64,000 nucleotides of DNA from Nostoc sp. NIES-4103 (lineage in GTDB: Bacteria > Cyanobacteriota > Cyanobacteriia > Cyanobacteriales > Nostocaceae), in assembly GCF_002368335.1 (NCBI RefSeq), contig NZ_AP018288.1, forward strand, positions 7,247,246-7,311,245, read 5' to 3'. How positions within the stretch are numbered: the first letter of the stretch is position 1; each line of letters starts with the position of its first letter. Shown piece after piece: positions 53,181 through 62,208 of this stretch. Under the pieces are notes generated by a model that ran no database searches, had not been told where the DNA came from, and saw nothing but the letters and a program-made list of their open reading frames with translations. A program made the position numbers and the translations under genes.

Positions 53181-54356
53181 ATGCAGACACGCAAGCTAGT
53201 CAACTGGTGGCAAACTCTCACACCAATAGCGCGAATCGGGGCGATCGCGTTATTCGCCCCGCTGCTAGTTCTCAATGGTTGGGCTATTTCGGCAATTTTT
53301 CATTACTTCCACTCCCTAATAGTTATTTTAGTCGGAGCCTCAGTTCTAGCATTTCTGCTCAACTACCCTGTCAGCTGGATGGAGCGTCAGGGTGCTAAGC
53401 GAGAGCAGGTTGCTATTCTCGTTTTTCTATTAGCTTTATCGATTTTGTTGGCGCTGGGTGTGACTTTATTTCCCCTAGCGCTGACTCAAGCTCAACAACT
53501 GGTAGCTCGCATCCCGGAGTTAATTGACTCTGGGCGCTCTCAGTTAATGATGTTAAATGAGAAAGCAGAATTAGTCGGCTTACCGATTAATCTTGATGCT
53601 CTTGTAGTGCAAATTAATGATCGCGTCAAGGGCCAATTACAAGCGATCGCTGGACAAGTCTTGAATTTGGCTGTGGTAACATTCACTAGCCTGCTGGACT
53701 TTCTGTTGACAATGGTTTTGACTTTCTATCTTTTGCAGCATGGCGGTGAACTGTGGCAGAGTTTAGTCGAATGGTTACCACCCAAATTTCGCCTACCTTT
53801 CTCTCAAACAGTACGTCTTAGCTTTCAAAATTTCTTCATTACCCAGCTGATTTTATCTACCTGTATGGCCTCAGCCCTGATTCCTGCCTTTCTGTGGCTG
53901 AAAGTGCCATTTGGTCTATTATTTGGCTTAACTATCGGCATCATGGCTCTTGTCCCCTTTGGTGGTTCTGTAGGCATCGCCCTCACAACTTCCTTAGTAG
54001 CGTTACAAGATTTCTCCATGGGAATCAGGGTATTAATCGCAGCGGTAATTGTACAGCAAATTTTGGAAAATTTAATTGCCCCCCGAATTTTAGGTAATTT
54101 TACTGGATTAAACCCAGTTTGGATACTAATTTCAGTTCTTACAGGGGCAAGAATTGGTGGACTTTTGGGTGTGATTGTAGCTGTACCCACTGCTGTGATT
54201 ATTAAGACTGCTTTAACTGCCTTACGTAATACACCCCTCAGCAGCGAAACAGACGAAACTACTACCAAAGAGATAATTACACCCGCTGCACCAGAGGAAT
54301 GCCCAAAAGCCGACGCTAAGAATACTCTGAGCGTTTCAGAACCTACTTTACCCTAG
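53181..54356 (+). CDS. AI-2E family (PerM-type) transporter
   Basis: This 391-residue inner-membrane protein has the AI-2 exporter/UPF0118 fold: two N-terminal membrane segments (IGAIALFAPLLVLNGWAISAI, LIVILVGASVLAFLLNYPVSW), a soluble helical part with PELIDSGRSQLMML, and a C-terminal block of about five segments with FFITQLILSTCMASAL, FGLLFGLTIGIMALVPFGGS and GLLGVIVAVPTAVIIK. The PerM family includes exporters and sodium-proton antiporters, so the transported substance is unknown. The gene is 70-130 bases from its divergent neighbour. The C-terminal tail is hydrophilic and Thr/Glu-rich. Confidence 0.92.
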   Translation: MQTRKLVNWWQTLTPIARIGAIALFAPLLVLNGWAISAIFHYFHSLIVILVGASVLAFLLNYPVSWMERQGAKREQVAILVFLLALSILLALGVTLFPLALTQAQQLVARIPELIDSGRSQLMMLNEKAELVGLPINLDALVVQINDRVKGQLQAIAGQVLNLAVVTFTSLLDFLLTMVLTFYLLQHGGELWQSLVEWLPPKFRLPFSQTVRLSFQNFFITQLILSTCMASALIPAFLWLKVPFGLLFGLTIGIMALVPFGGSVGIALTTSLVALQDFSMGIRVLIAAVIVQQILENLIAPRILGNFTGLNPVWILISVLTGARIGGLLGVIVAVPTAVIIKTALTALRNTPLSSETDETTTKEIITPAAPEECPKADAKNTLSVSEPTLP

Positions 54357-54376
54357 TCACAAAAGGCAGAGGGGCG

Positions 54377-54421
54377 AAGATGAGGGGGATGAGGGGGATG
54401 AGGAAGATGAGGAAGATGAGG
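54377..54421. repeat. Tandem GATGAGGGG / GATGAGGAA repeats
   Basis: Five 9-bp units read GATGAGGGG or GATGAGGAA, followed by AACTGACAA units to 54472, between the AI-2E and serpin stop codons. The convergent genes therefore share a repeat-filled 3' region. Confidence 0.85.
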
Positions 54422-54480
54422 AGAAATCACAACTGACAACTGACAAATGACAACTAACAACTGACAACTGACTCACGATT

Positions 54481-55809
54481 CTACTGTGGCTCAACAATTG
54501 AACCCATAAACAAAACGCTTCCTGTCTGATTATCTCGAATAGCGCAGAAGAAGGGACGATCTACAATCATTCGGAATGGTTCTGGTTTTTGTCTTAAAGA
54601 TGTCGGCTGTATGCCTACTGAGGTGGCTGCTGCTGCTTCAGTCCCTTCTTCATTCACCTCAACAAAAGTTTTATGCTTAACTTGGCTAATGGTAAGATTC
54701 TTACCGATGCCGGAAAAGTTGGCTTGATTACTAAAAGCTTCTTCCATGCCCAAAGCTTTTAATGCATCGTTAAGTGTAACGTCGTAATCTGTTTTAAAAC
54801 GAGGCAAGCGAATAAATCCTTCTTGTTCACTAAACTGAGCCATCCATTTTTGCCAGTTTTCAAGAGTTAAGTTTTGATATAAGGCTTTGAGACTTGAGTT
54901 CTGTTTGGGTAGGAAGATATAGAAGCTGGTTTTACCATCTGCACCGTAAGGTAAACTGACTGCTTGAAATTGCTCATTTTCATAATATCTATAGTCTCCC
55001 TTTTGCGACATCATGGGGTGCTGCTTTTGCCCGCCAGATATGAGGTAAAAAGGATATTGAGCAGTTTGGTTTTTATCAAATTCGTTGCTCCATTTACCTT
55101 TAAAATATATGGCGTTAATCAGAAATAACACCTCATCAGGTTTAATCTTTTCAACTATCTTGTTGATTTTGCCGCGTGTATTCTCCTTAATCCAGTTATT
55201 GATACTATTAGGAGCCGTGGGGTCATGAAAGTCTAAATTTGTCACCTTGGCTTTGTAGAAGTCCTGGGTTTTGTTGAGAAACTCTGGCTTTAAGCTAACA
55301 TTTTTATTTGCCCATAGCGAGTTAGCAATAGTTAATTGTACCTGCTCATCAGGTTTTTCTAATAGCCCTTTTAATGCAGCGTAAGAAGAGTTAATTTCTT
55401 GTAGATTCATGCTCTTTAACTCTAGTGTTTTAGCCATTGCTTGTTGAGTAGAACCACTAGCACCGTTGTAGGCCATGGCAAGGGCGATCGCTATACTTGA
55501 AGGTGAAACAAAAATGTTCTCTGCACTACTATTTTGTTTCAAAATTTCTGAAAATAGTTTGAAGCCAAATTTATTATTAGCATTTACCAGTCTTGTATCA
55601 GGTTTGACTGTTTTTTTTGGCAAGGGAGACTCTGACTTTGGTAGATCAGATTGAGCAAGCGCACTTGTATTATTATTGACTTGAGAACAACCTAGTACGC
55701 TGAATAAAACGACGCTAGCTGCCGCCAAAACGTAACGTCTTCCCAAACTAACACCGTACCGTCTTTGCAAGAAATTTACTTTCACACCACTCAATTTCTG
55801 CCGATTCAT
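54481..55809 (-). CDS. Serpin family protease inhibitor, predicted lipoprotein
   Basis: This is a 442-residue serpin, a suicide inhibitor of serine or cysteine proteases. A lipoprotein-like signal lies at the N-terminus (LAAASVVLFSVLGCSQVNN, Cys near residue 41), so it should be exported and anchored. The serpin core has NIFVSPSSIAIALAMAYNGA, TIANSLWANK, KGKWSNEFD, and the hinge VEVNEEGTEAAAATSVGI with small residues at P15-P9, which marks inhibitory rather than non-inhibitory serpins. The C-terminus has FRMIVDRPFFCAIRDNQTGS. By the 17-residue rule the P1-P1' pair is near Thr-Ser or shortly after. ATG follows GAGGTGG. Confidence 0.94.
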   Translation of the reverse strand: MNRQKLSGVKVNFLQRRYGVSLGRRYVLAAASVVLFSVLGCSQVNNNTSALAQSDLPKSESPLPKKTVKPDTRLVNANNKFGFKLFSEILKQNSSAENIFVSPSSIAIALAMAYNGASGSTQQAMAKTLELKSMNLQEINSSYAALKGLLEKPDEQVQLTIANSLWANKNVSLKPEFLNKTQDFYKAKVTNLDFHDPTAPNSINNWIKENTRGKINKIVEKIKPDEVLFLINAIYFKGKWSNEFDKNQTAQYPFYLISGGQKQHPMMSQKGDYRYYENEQFQAVSLPYGADGKTSFYIFLPKQNSSLKALYQNLTLENWQKWMAQFSEQEGFIRLPRFKTDYDVTLNDALKALGMEEAFSNQANFSGIGKNLTISQVKHKTFVEVNEEGTEAAAATSVGIQPTSLRQKPEPFRMIVDRPFFCAIRDNQTGSVLFMGSIVEPQ

Positions 55810-56165
55810 GCTACCACCTCGCTTGCCAACTAGTTTTAGTTCTCTATGAACATTGACGCTAATGATGCCTGTTAATTGTTAACTATTGCATCGACAACAA
55901 GATAAATATGCGTCGGTTACAGTTTTGGTAACAGAGAGTAAAACAGAGCAATTCAATGGAACTTGTAGATGTTGCTGATTGAGGCGTAATACAGATTATT
56001 TGTAAAACTGCTAGATTTGAAGGTTCCCTAATATTTTAAATAAATGTATTTTCGGCTACTTAATTGCTAAGATTATAGCTTTTATTAATTTTGTGGTAAT
56101 ATTCCCAATAAATTGATCCTGCATTGCAATTAATATAAGACTAATATTTGATTTTTGAAAAATAC
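55810..56165. other. AT-rich region upstream of the serpin gene
   Basis: No gene is seen in these 356 bases; they should contain the serpin promoter. The right boundary is the target duplication AAATAC of the following MITE. Confidence 0.45.
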
Positions 56166-56301
56166 GTAGTAGCGTGTCAAGGCTAAAATGTAGCAATATA
56201 ATTTTCTTGTGGGGTGGACATCTTGTCCGCCCTGGACGGGCGAGATGCCCATCCCACAAGAGTTTTACTAATGCACTATTTTAGTCTTGTCAATCTACTA
56301 C
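56166..56301. mobile_element. MITE family B, copy 3, with 6-bp target duplication
   Basis: The ends are GTAGTAGCGTGTCAAGGCTA and the complement of GTAGTAGATTGACAAGACTA. The element is flanked by AAATAC at 56160-56165 and 56302-56307. The interior has a nested inverted repeat (TCTTGTGGGGTGGACAT ... GAGATGCCCATCCCACAAGA) shared with copy 1. Confidence 0.9.
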
Positions 56302-56420
56302 AAATACTTAAGTTTTTTCATAAATCAAGTCTGATTTTTATACTCTATACGACTGGTCTAATTATTAGGTAATTAAAATACAGTAATTACGACTGTTATA
56401 AGTCATTTATAAAGTAAAAA

Positions 56421-56456
56421 CGAAACCCAACATTACTAAAATTTTGTTGGGTTTCG
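56421..56456 (-). terminator. Terminator-like hairpin for the S8 protease gene
   Basis: Perfect 12-bp arms CGAAACCCAACA / TGTTGGGTTTCG, followed on the minus strand by TTTTTACTTT. It starts about 12 bases after the stop codon. The CGAAACCCAAC core also occurs in the MITE at 61022, so it is a dispersed sequence. Confidence 0.8.
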
Positions 56457-56467
56457 CTGTTATCACT

Positions 56468-58063
56468 TCAATTAGCTGGAACACTCCACCAAGCTAAAGC
56501 ATAAGGTTGAGTTGCTTGGTTTACTTGCTGGCGAAATTGGACGCGAATTTTGTAATTACCAGTAGCCGGAACAGGACAGAAAATATGTTCTACACTATCA
56601 ACTTGACTGATGGAAGCACAAACAGCACCAACATCTGAATTTTTAGCATCAGCTTTTACCAGGTAGAGGTCGAGGTTATTCAAACCGCGATCGCTAAAAT
56701 TTTCCCCTGCATCATATAGTTCATTTTTATTACGATCATTTAATTCCACTAATCGATCCCAACTGAGGGTAATAGCTACGAAACTACCTTGTTTTAAACG
56801 TTTAGCTAATACATATTCCGTAGAAAAACCAGCATTCACCGTCCTATAATCCCAACCAATGGCAGGCACAGCAACTGAAGGCTGCCATTGACCAAAACTA
56901 AACTGTTGATAAGCACGAAATGCATTTAAATGACCCGTTCCCATTTGAGAATCTAAGGGGATTGCTGGGTCTTTGTAAGCGTCAGAAGCTAGCCAATCTT
57001 GATTTTGTTTATCAATTAATGTCCGTGTCATTCCCAATCGCAAGCCATCACCGCTGTCTTGGATTTTATCTGCTGAATTCAGCAATACAGCTTTCATGAC
57101 TTCATGACGCCGCGCATCAATACTCCAATTTGGTTGTTTTTTTTGCGTCTGTCGGTCACTAAATTCCTGTAACAAAGCAACAGTAGCAGTCACGTGAGGC
57201 GTTGCAAAACTTGTACCGGTGACTTTGTTCAATTTGCCATCAGGATTAAGCAAAGGAATGTTGCTACCAGGTGCGACTAAACTGATGGAACGACGCACAC
57301 CAACATTAAACTCCTTTCCAGCTAACCTACTGCTGACTCCTTGATTAGCACCGGCCAGATTAGAAACGTCAACTTTATTAAAAATCCCTCCCCGGCGCGA
57401 TGAAAAAGCCACGTTGACTCCGTTAAAATTATCTGTAGGAATCGGAATACCACCTTTGCCCTGGTTGCCAGCGATCGCATACAAAACATTATGAACGCGA
57501 CTAGACCAGTCAATACACATAGTTAGTAAAGCATTACCATCTAAAACAGCGTCAGGACGAGGATCGCGGTTGAGGGGTTCACCAAAACTAAAGTTAATGG
57601 CACGCACATCACCACTATTTTGCAATGCTATGTGCTGGGCTGATAAACATTCTTCTGGTTGACCCATGTTCTTGGTAGAACCAACAGCAGATGAATACAG
57701 TCTTGCTCCTGGAGCAATTCCTGGTAATGCTTTATCTCTACTGACCATGACACCAGCAACATTGTAAGCATGGGAGTCAACACCACTATTGGACTTAGCA
57801 GGCCCATTGCGTAAGAAGACTCCAGCTAAGTATATGGCACGATTTTTAGACACTGCCTTATCCCAGCCGAACATTCCTGGACGCCCAATTTCTACTTGAC
57901 CAATAGCAATTTTGCGACCGATGAGATTATAAGGAGGCAAATGTAGCTTGAGAGCATCAACTCCGTTAGTTCCTAGGGAAGTTTGTAAACCTAAAGCAAG
58001 TACTGGGGTAGTTACACACGAAGCACTCAATCCCCAAATTATCCAGGTTAATTTTTTGGTCAT
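56468..58063 (-). CDS. Exported S8 (subtilisin-like) peptidase with Glu in place of the catalytic Asp
   Basis: The 531-residue protein has a signal peptide (MTKKLTWIIWGLSASCVTTPVLA) and a subtilase fold. His98 lies in DSHAYNVAGVM (usual HGTHVAG), the oxyanion Asn200 in YAIAGNQG, and nucleophile Ser285 in VTGTSFATPHVTATVALL. The position of the catalytic Asp (normally xxDTG) reads IGQVEIGRP, giving Glu58. So the triad is Glu-His-Ser, a rare arrangement that could lower activity or reflect a subgroup. The C-terminal ~150 residues are a beta domain (DNLDLYLVKAD, NYKIRVQFRQQV) of proprotein-type P-domain character. It is likely periplasmic or extracellular. Upstream lie GTCAGTT repeats. Confidence 0.88.
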   Translation of the reverse strand: MTKKLTWIIWGLSASCVTTPVLALGLQTSLGTNGVDALKLHLPPYNLIGRKIAIGQVEIGRPGMFGWDKAVSKNRAIYLAGVFLRNGPAKSNSGVDSHAYNVAGVMVSRDKALPGIAPGARLYSSAVGSTKNMGQPEECLSAQHIALQNSGDVRAINFSFGEPLNRDPRPDAVLDGNALLTMCIDWSSRVHNVLYAIAGNQGKGGIPIPTDNFNGVNVAFSSRRGGIFNKVDVSNLAGANQGVSSRLAGKEFNVGVRRSISLVAPGSNIPLLNPDGKLNKVTGTSFATPHVTATVALLQEFSDRQTQKKQPNWSIDARRHEVMKAVLLNSADKIQDSGDGLRLGMTRTLIDKQNQDWLASDAYKDPAIPLDSQMGTGHLNAFRAYQQFSFGQWQPSVAVPAIGWDYRTVNAGFSTEYVLAKRLKQGSFVAITLSWDRLVELNDRNKNELYDAGENFSDRGLNNLDLYLVKADAKNSDVGAVCASISQVDSVEHIFCPVPATGNYKIRVQFRQQVNQATQPYALAWWSVPAN

Positions 58064-58313
58064 AGTCAGTTGTCAGTTGTCAGTTCTTAGTTGTTAGTTG
58101 CCAGTTGTTAAAAGGTTATTAACCGATTTCAGTCATCAGCCATCAATTATCAGTACTTCGGCTTACAAGAGTACAAGTTATCAGTCAACTCAACATATAT
58201 GCGGAATACCTAAGTTGTTGTTAGTCCAATAAAATTCATCAGAATTTCTCAATATTTTGTTACACTATTTTGTTACAATGCCTACAGACGAGGACGCTAA
58301 AAACCCACTAGCC

Positions 58314-59021
58314 ATGACCCATAACCCATCTCAAAAGCCCATTGTGATTGCTCCATCTATCCTATCAGCCGATTTTAGTCGTCTGGGTGACGAAATTCGC
58401 GCCGTAGATGCGGCTGGAGCAGATTGGATTCATGTTGATGTAATGGACGGCCGTTTTGTACCTAATATTACGATAGGGCCTCTGGTTGTGGAGGCGATTC
58501 GTCCAGTTACAGCAAAGCCATTGGATGTCCACTTGATGATTGTGGAACCAGAAAAGTATGTAGAAGGCTTTGCCAAGGCGGGTGCTGATATTATCTCTGT
58601 ACATGCTGAGCATAATGCCTCGCCACATTTGCACCGTACCTTGGGTCAAATCAAAGAACTTGGCAAAAAAGCAGGAGTGGTACTCAATCCTTCAACACCT
58701 TTAGAATTTATTGAGTATGTGTTGGAGCTTTGTGATTTAATACTCATCATGAGCGTTAACCCTGGCTTTGGTGGTCAAAGTTTTATTCCGGGTGTGGTTC
58801 CCAAAATCCGCCAGTTACGTCAAATGTGTGATGAACGCGGTCTTGATCCTTGGATTGAAGTAGATGGCGGACTGAAGGCAAATAATACTTGGCAGGTTTT
58901 GGAAGCAGGAGCAAATGCGATCGTTGCTGGTTCAGCGGTATTTAATGCCAAGGACTATGCAGAAGCGATTACAGCCATTCGTAACAGTAAGCGTCCTGCA
59001 CCAGAATTAGCGAAGGTATAA
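58314..59021 (+). CDS. rpe: Ribulose-phosphate 3-epimerase
   Basis: This enzyme of the Calvin and pentose phosphate pathways interconverts ribulose-5-phosphate and xylulose-5-phosphate. It is 235 residues with a TIM barrel. Motifs are APSILSADFSRLGDE, WIHVDVMDGRFVPNIT (metal-binding His and Asp), DVHLMIVEPE, SVNPGFGGQSFIP, and WIEVDGGLKANN followed by AGSAVF for phosphate. I prefer ATG 58314 (MTHNPSQKP), which gives the normal length; two earlier in-frame starts add residues of low-complexity sequence. A perfect terminator follows. Confidence 0.96.
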   Translation: MTHNPSQKPIVIAPSILSADFSRLGDEIRAVDAAGADWIHVDVMDGRFVPNITIGPLVVEAIRPVTAKPLDVHLMIVEPEKYVEGFAKAGADIISVHAEHNASPHLHRTLGQIKELGKKAGVVLNPSTPLEFIEYVLELCDLILIMSVNPGFGGQSFIPGVVPKIRQLRQMCDERGLDPWIEVDGGLKANNTWQVLEAGANAIVAGSAVFNAKDYAEAITAIRNSKRPAPELAKV

Positions 59022-59064
59022 TTAAAACAAAATTCCAATTGAGTTAAATATAAACTCAAAAAAA

Positions 59065-59091
59065 AGTAGGGTGGACAATATCCACCCTACT
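59065..59091 (+). terminator. Rho-independent terminator after rpe
   Basis: AGTAGGGTGGA / TCCACCCTACT arms around CAATA, with a run of seven T immediately after and A-rich sequence before. It is about 45 bases after the stop codon. Confidence 0.92.
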
Positions 59092-59259
59092 TTTTTTAAA
59101 ACTACGCCTCAGTTATTGAAAGCACACCATTTTTACCACGTAACTTAAGAATATCAGCAAGCACATGACAAAGTTTAGATGTTACTGTGGAACTAACCGA
59201 AAAACTAAATATTTTAGCCTTCTGTAAAAACATTTTCGTTCCAGTTTCAGGACGGAACA

Positions 59260-59862
59260 ATGACCCAAGCTGACTTATCTCTAACCCTTGCCGTCAATAT
59301 CCCAGCTACATTAACACTGATAGTTACCCACGAACAGTTTATTGAATTGGTATTGGCTAATCGAGATTTACAACTAGAACGAACTGCAACAGGAGAGTTG
59401 ATTGTTATGCCACCGACGGGTAGTGAGACTGGCAAAAGAAACTTTGACATTGCCGGACAACTCTGGTTGTGGAACCGCCAAAATAAATTAGGTGTAGCTT
59501 TTGACTCATCTACAGGTTTTTATCTACCTAATGGTAGCGATCGCTCTCCCGATGTAGCATGGATACGGCAAGACAGATGGGATGCCCTCAGTACAGAACA
59601 GCAAGAAGCTTTTGCGCCAATTTGTCCTGATTTCGTACTGGAATTACGGTCTAAAAATGACTCCATAGAAAAGTTACGTGCGAAGATGAGAGAATACATC
59701 GACAATGGCGCTCGTTTAGGTTGGTTAATTGACCAGAAAAATAAACAAGTAGAAATTTATCGCCCAAATCAAGATGTAGAAGTGTTAAATAATCCTGTTA
59801 GCTTGTCAGGCGAAGATGTTCTACCTGGATTTATGTTGGATTTAACCCAAGTGTGGAATTGA
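59260..59862 (+). CDS. Uma2 family protein (putative PD-(D/E)XK endonuclease)
   Basis: The 200-residue Uma2 protein has the usual order: FIELVLANRDLQLERTATGE, a loop VMPPTGSETGKRN, the strand with catalytic Asp SPDVAWIRQDRW, PDFVLELRSKNDSIEKLRAK with the catalytic Glu and Lys, and YIDNGARLGWLIDQKNKQVE. The role is uncertain; these genes are numerous in cyanobacteria and sometimes lie near mobile DNA. ATG 59260 follows TTCAGGACGGAAC. A second Uma2 gene begins 31 bases after its stop on the same strand, so the pair may be one operon. Confidence 0.93.
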   Translation: MTQADLSLTLAVNIPATLTLIVTHEQFIELVLANRDLQLERTATGELIVMPPTGSETGKRNFDIAGQLWLWNRQNKLGVAFDSSTGFYLPNGSDRSPDVAWIRQDRWDALSTEQQEAFAPICPDFVLELRSKNDSIEKLRAKMREYIDNGARLGWLIDQKNKQVEIYRPNQDVEVLNNPVSLSGEDVLPGFMLDLTQVWN

Positions 59863-59892
59863 CCTCCAAAAGTCAGCAGTCAGGAGGAGAAA

Positions 59893-60544
59893 ATGGTTGT
59901 TACACTGCAACTGTCCCAAATCGACCTTCTACCAGGACAGTGCTTGACATTACGAGAAATTACTTGGACAGAATTTGAAGCAATTTTAGACGAACTTGGA
60001 GAACATCGCGCTGCAAGAGTTGCTTATTATCAAGGGGTGTTAGAGATTCGGATGCCAACATCAGAACATGAGGTTGACAAAGAACTCATTGGTGATATGG
60101 TTAAAATTTTACTAGATGAGTTACAACTTGACTGGGAACCTTACGGCTCGACAACATTTAAACGAGCAGAAATGGCAGTAGGTGTAGAACCGGATACTTG
60201 TTTTTACGATCCAAAATGCTCGCAAAATGATTGGCAAGCGACGGATAAATTTGTCTGTTGATCCACCACCGGATTTAGCAATTGAAATTGATGTTACATC
60301 AAAAACTCAGCTTTTAAGTTATGTGGCTTTGGGTGTACCCGAAGTGTGGTGTTATGGAGATGGCAAGTTGCAAGTATTTGTCTTAAATCAAGGAGAGTAC
60401 GTTCAGGTTGAAACTAGCCTGATGTTTGAAAACCTGCCTGTAATTGAGGGAATATTACAGTTTTTGCAATTGAGTTTAACAAAAGGATTTAGTATAGCCA
60501 GACGAGCATTTAGGCAATGGGTGCGTGAAGCATTAACTCAGTAA
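59893..60544 (+). pseudogene. Uma2 family gene broken by a one-base frameshift
   Basis: The first 105 or so residues are a normal Uma2 N-terminus (ITWTEFEAILDELGEHRAAR, VLEIRMPTSEHEVDKELIGD) and run off frame after CFY near 60207, stopping at 60261. The +1 frame continues the family with MIGKRRINLSVDPPPDLAIE and ends at 60544. Removing the G at 60208 joins TGT TTT TAC to ATC CAA AAT, giving CFYIQNARKMIGKRRINL, a continuous 217-residue Uma2 protein with catalytic region PPPDLAIEIDVTSK. The cause is either a recent inactivating insertion or a sequencing error. The ribosome-binding site AGGAGG is intact. Confidence 0.9.
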
Positions 60545-60828
60545 TATCAACTTATACCATTTTGGATTTTAGATTTTAGATTTTAGATTGTGAATCCCCT
60601 TGTGCATCCGGGTTTTATGAATCAATCTGCCGCAATCATTTTTAAAATTGATATTAGTTTCTATTAAAGCGAGTTTATAGAAGTAGGTGACTTAAACAGT
60701 CACATTTTATTAAATAAATCTAAATAAATTGATTAATAGATTTATCAGTAACGGCTTTTACGGTATTTATACAAATAAATAACTTATTAGTAGATTAAGT
60801 TTGATTTACTAATAAATAGGAGAATAAT

Positions 60829-61011
60829 GTGATTAAAAATTTATTAGCTTTTATAGCTAGTATAATTTTTAGTTTTGGTACAGTAATTTTGATTAAAAGG
60901 CTTAATTTACCTCCATTTACTACTTTTAGTGTTGCTATTTGTGCAAGTCATGTGCTGATGATGATTGCTATGATACAGCATTTCATGTCTAGGTTTAATA
61001 AAGATAAATAA
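60829..61011 (+). CDS. Small membrane protein of 60 residues, unknown
   Basis: The start is GTG 60829 behind TAGGAGAATAAT, a strong ribosome-binding site. The product consists of two hydrophobic helices (LLAFIASIIFSFGTVILI and FSVAICASHVLMMIAMI) joined by a short KRLNLPPFTT loop, ending RFNKDK. The loop has a Pro-Pro turn, and the termini are expected in the cytoplasm. No family is recognised. It has its own AT-rich leader, and its 3' end is followed within 11 bases by a MITE target duplication. Confidence 0.7.
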   Translation: MIKNLLAFIASIIFSFGTVILIKRLNLPPFTTFSVAICASHVLMMIAMIQHFMSRFNKDK

Positions 61012-61021
61012 ACTTATAAAC

Positions 61022-61116
61022 CAATACGGTCCAGTTAAGGATAATTGTAGGTTGGGTTGAGGAACGAAACCCAACCTACAAAGTTAAAGGATTTTGGCAC
61101 TAACTGAACCGTATTG
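61022..61116. mobile_element. 95-bp MITE with perfect 10-bp target duplication
   Basis: The ends CAATACGGTCCAGTTA and complement of CAATACGGTTCAGTTA match at 15 of 16 positions. The direct repeat ACTTATAAAC lies on both sides (61012-61021 and 61117-61126). The interior is a hairpin TTGTAGGTTGGGTT / AACCCAACCTACAA. A 10-bp duplication recalls IS4-type transposition, so the parent transposase may belong to that family (inference). Confidence 0.93.
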
Positions 61117-61196
61117 ACTTATAAACAAGTTTATTATTTGTGTTTTAGATTCCCAGATTATTCAATAATAAGCCGGAAATCTGAAATCACAAATAA

Positions 61197-62045
61197 TTAA
61201 TTTTTATCATTTAGTAACTTTTCTGTATTTACACTTACACTCCTTAGCCCCCAAGTAACAATGGAATTGTTACCCTCGTTATGAATCACAACTGAAACAG
61301 AATTATTTTCACTTGAAGAAGCTTTTCTTAGAAAAGCTGAATTAATCAGTCCTGTTACATCAGGAATTGATACAAATAATATTAATGCTCTCACTGCATC
61401 ATCTAGCGGTGGAATGATATCAAATCCACCGACAATCACGAACATGACTAGATATAGTAGTAATTTTCTTACACTTTGTTCGATTTCACTTTTTGGTCTA
61501 TTATCGCCTATAAGATAATCTACATTGTCAGTCCCCCTAGGCAAGCACTTAATCTCATCCAAAAATTCACAATCCACCAAAAATGAGATGGTTACACTAT
61601 CACTATTTTCGATTCTAGTAAAAGTGTAATCTTTAGTTATTTTTGCCTCTGTGGAATAGTCTTCTACTTTATATGTAACTGTAGGTACGCTACAAGAGCA
61701 TACTTCCTCAATCACTGTTGTTTTCTCAGGAAATATAAAAACTACCTTTTGACCCTCTACCGAACCATAACCTATGTTCTCAACTGTGACTGAATACAAT
61801 GCAAGATGAGAATAACCCTCATTCTTGTATGAGACAGTCAAACTATCAGAGTCTATAAAACCTTGTGAGATATTATCAGGGAGCGAGAACCGTTGTTTAC
61901 CTATGCTAAACTTAACAATTTTGCGACGACTTCGGTCAGTCCACATTCTTGTAAGTAGCGTAAATATTGCTCCGCCTAAACCTCCAGTAACATATGGAGC
62001 AATAGCTTTTAGAAACACTATGATCTGAGGATCTGATACAGTCAT
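61197..62045 (-). CDS. Membrane protein of unknown function, 5' end altered by a MITE
   Basis: The likely original product has 282 residues starting at MTVSDPQIIVFLKAI. It has an N-terminal membrane segment (APYVTGGLGGAIFTLLTRM), a long beta-rich part (VSYKNEGYSHLALYSVTVEN, TVIEEVCSCSVPTVTY), a second hydrophobic pair around YLVMFVIVGGFDIIPPLDDAV, and a soluble tail. No known family is recognised. The frame extends 15 codons upstream to ATG 62090, but those codons (including PELRL) are written in the terminal repeat of a MITE, so that start was created or lengthened by insertion. Either start could be used now. The gene is AT-rich and isolated. Confidence 0.7.
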   Translation of the reverse strand: MTVSDPQIIVFLKAIAPYVTGGLGGAIFTLLTRMWTDRSRRKIVKFSIGKQRFSLPDNISQGFIDSDSLTVSYKNEGYSHLALYSVTVENIGYGSVEGQKVVFIFPEKTTVIEEVCSCSVPTVTYKVEDYSTEAKITKDYTFTRIENSDSVTISFLVDCEFLDEIKCLPRGTDNVDYLIGDNRPKSEIEQSVRKLLLYLVMFVIVGGFDIIPPLDDAVRALILFVSIPDVTGLINSAFLRKASSSENNSVSVVIHNEGNNSIVTWGLRSVSVNTEKLLNDKN

Positions 62046-62061
62046 CTGATTTTGTAATTCT

Positions 62062-62208
62062 AACCTGAGTTCGGGATAAGCCCAAACCATGATTCTATCG
62101 TTGGCTGAAACTCCTAAAACTTAAGCAAAATATCTCTCAAACTCTCATAACTCTGTGATCTCTGTGCCTCTGTGGTTCGATAAAATCTTCTTAACCCGAA
62201 CTGAGGTT
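62062..62208. mobile_element. 147-bp MITE with 6-bp target duplication AATTCT
   Basis: The terminal repeats are AACCTGAGTTCGGG at the left and CCCGAACTGAGGTT at the right, with one mismatch in 14. AATTCT lies on both sides (62056-62061 and 62209-62214). The interior includes CTCTGTGATCTCTGTGCCTC-type sequence found in other dispersed repeats. It overlaps the alternative start of the unknown membrane protein gene. Confidence 0.9.
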
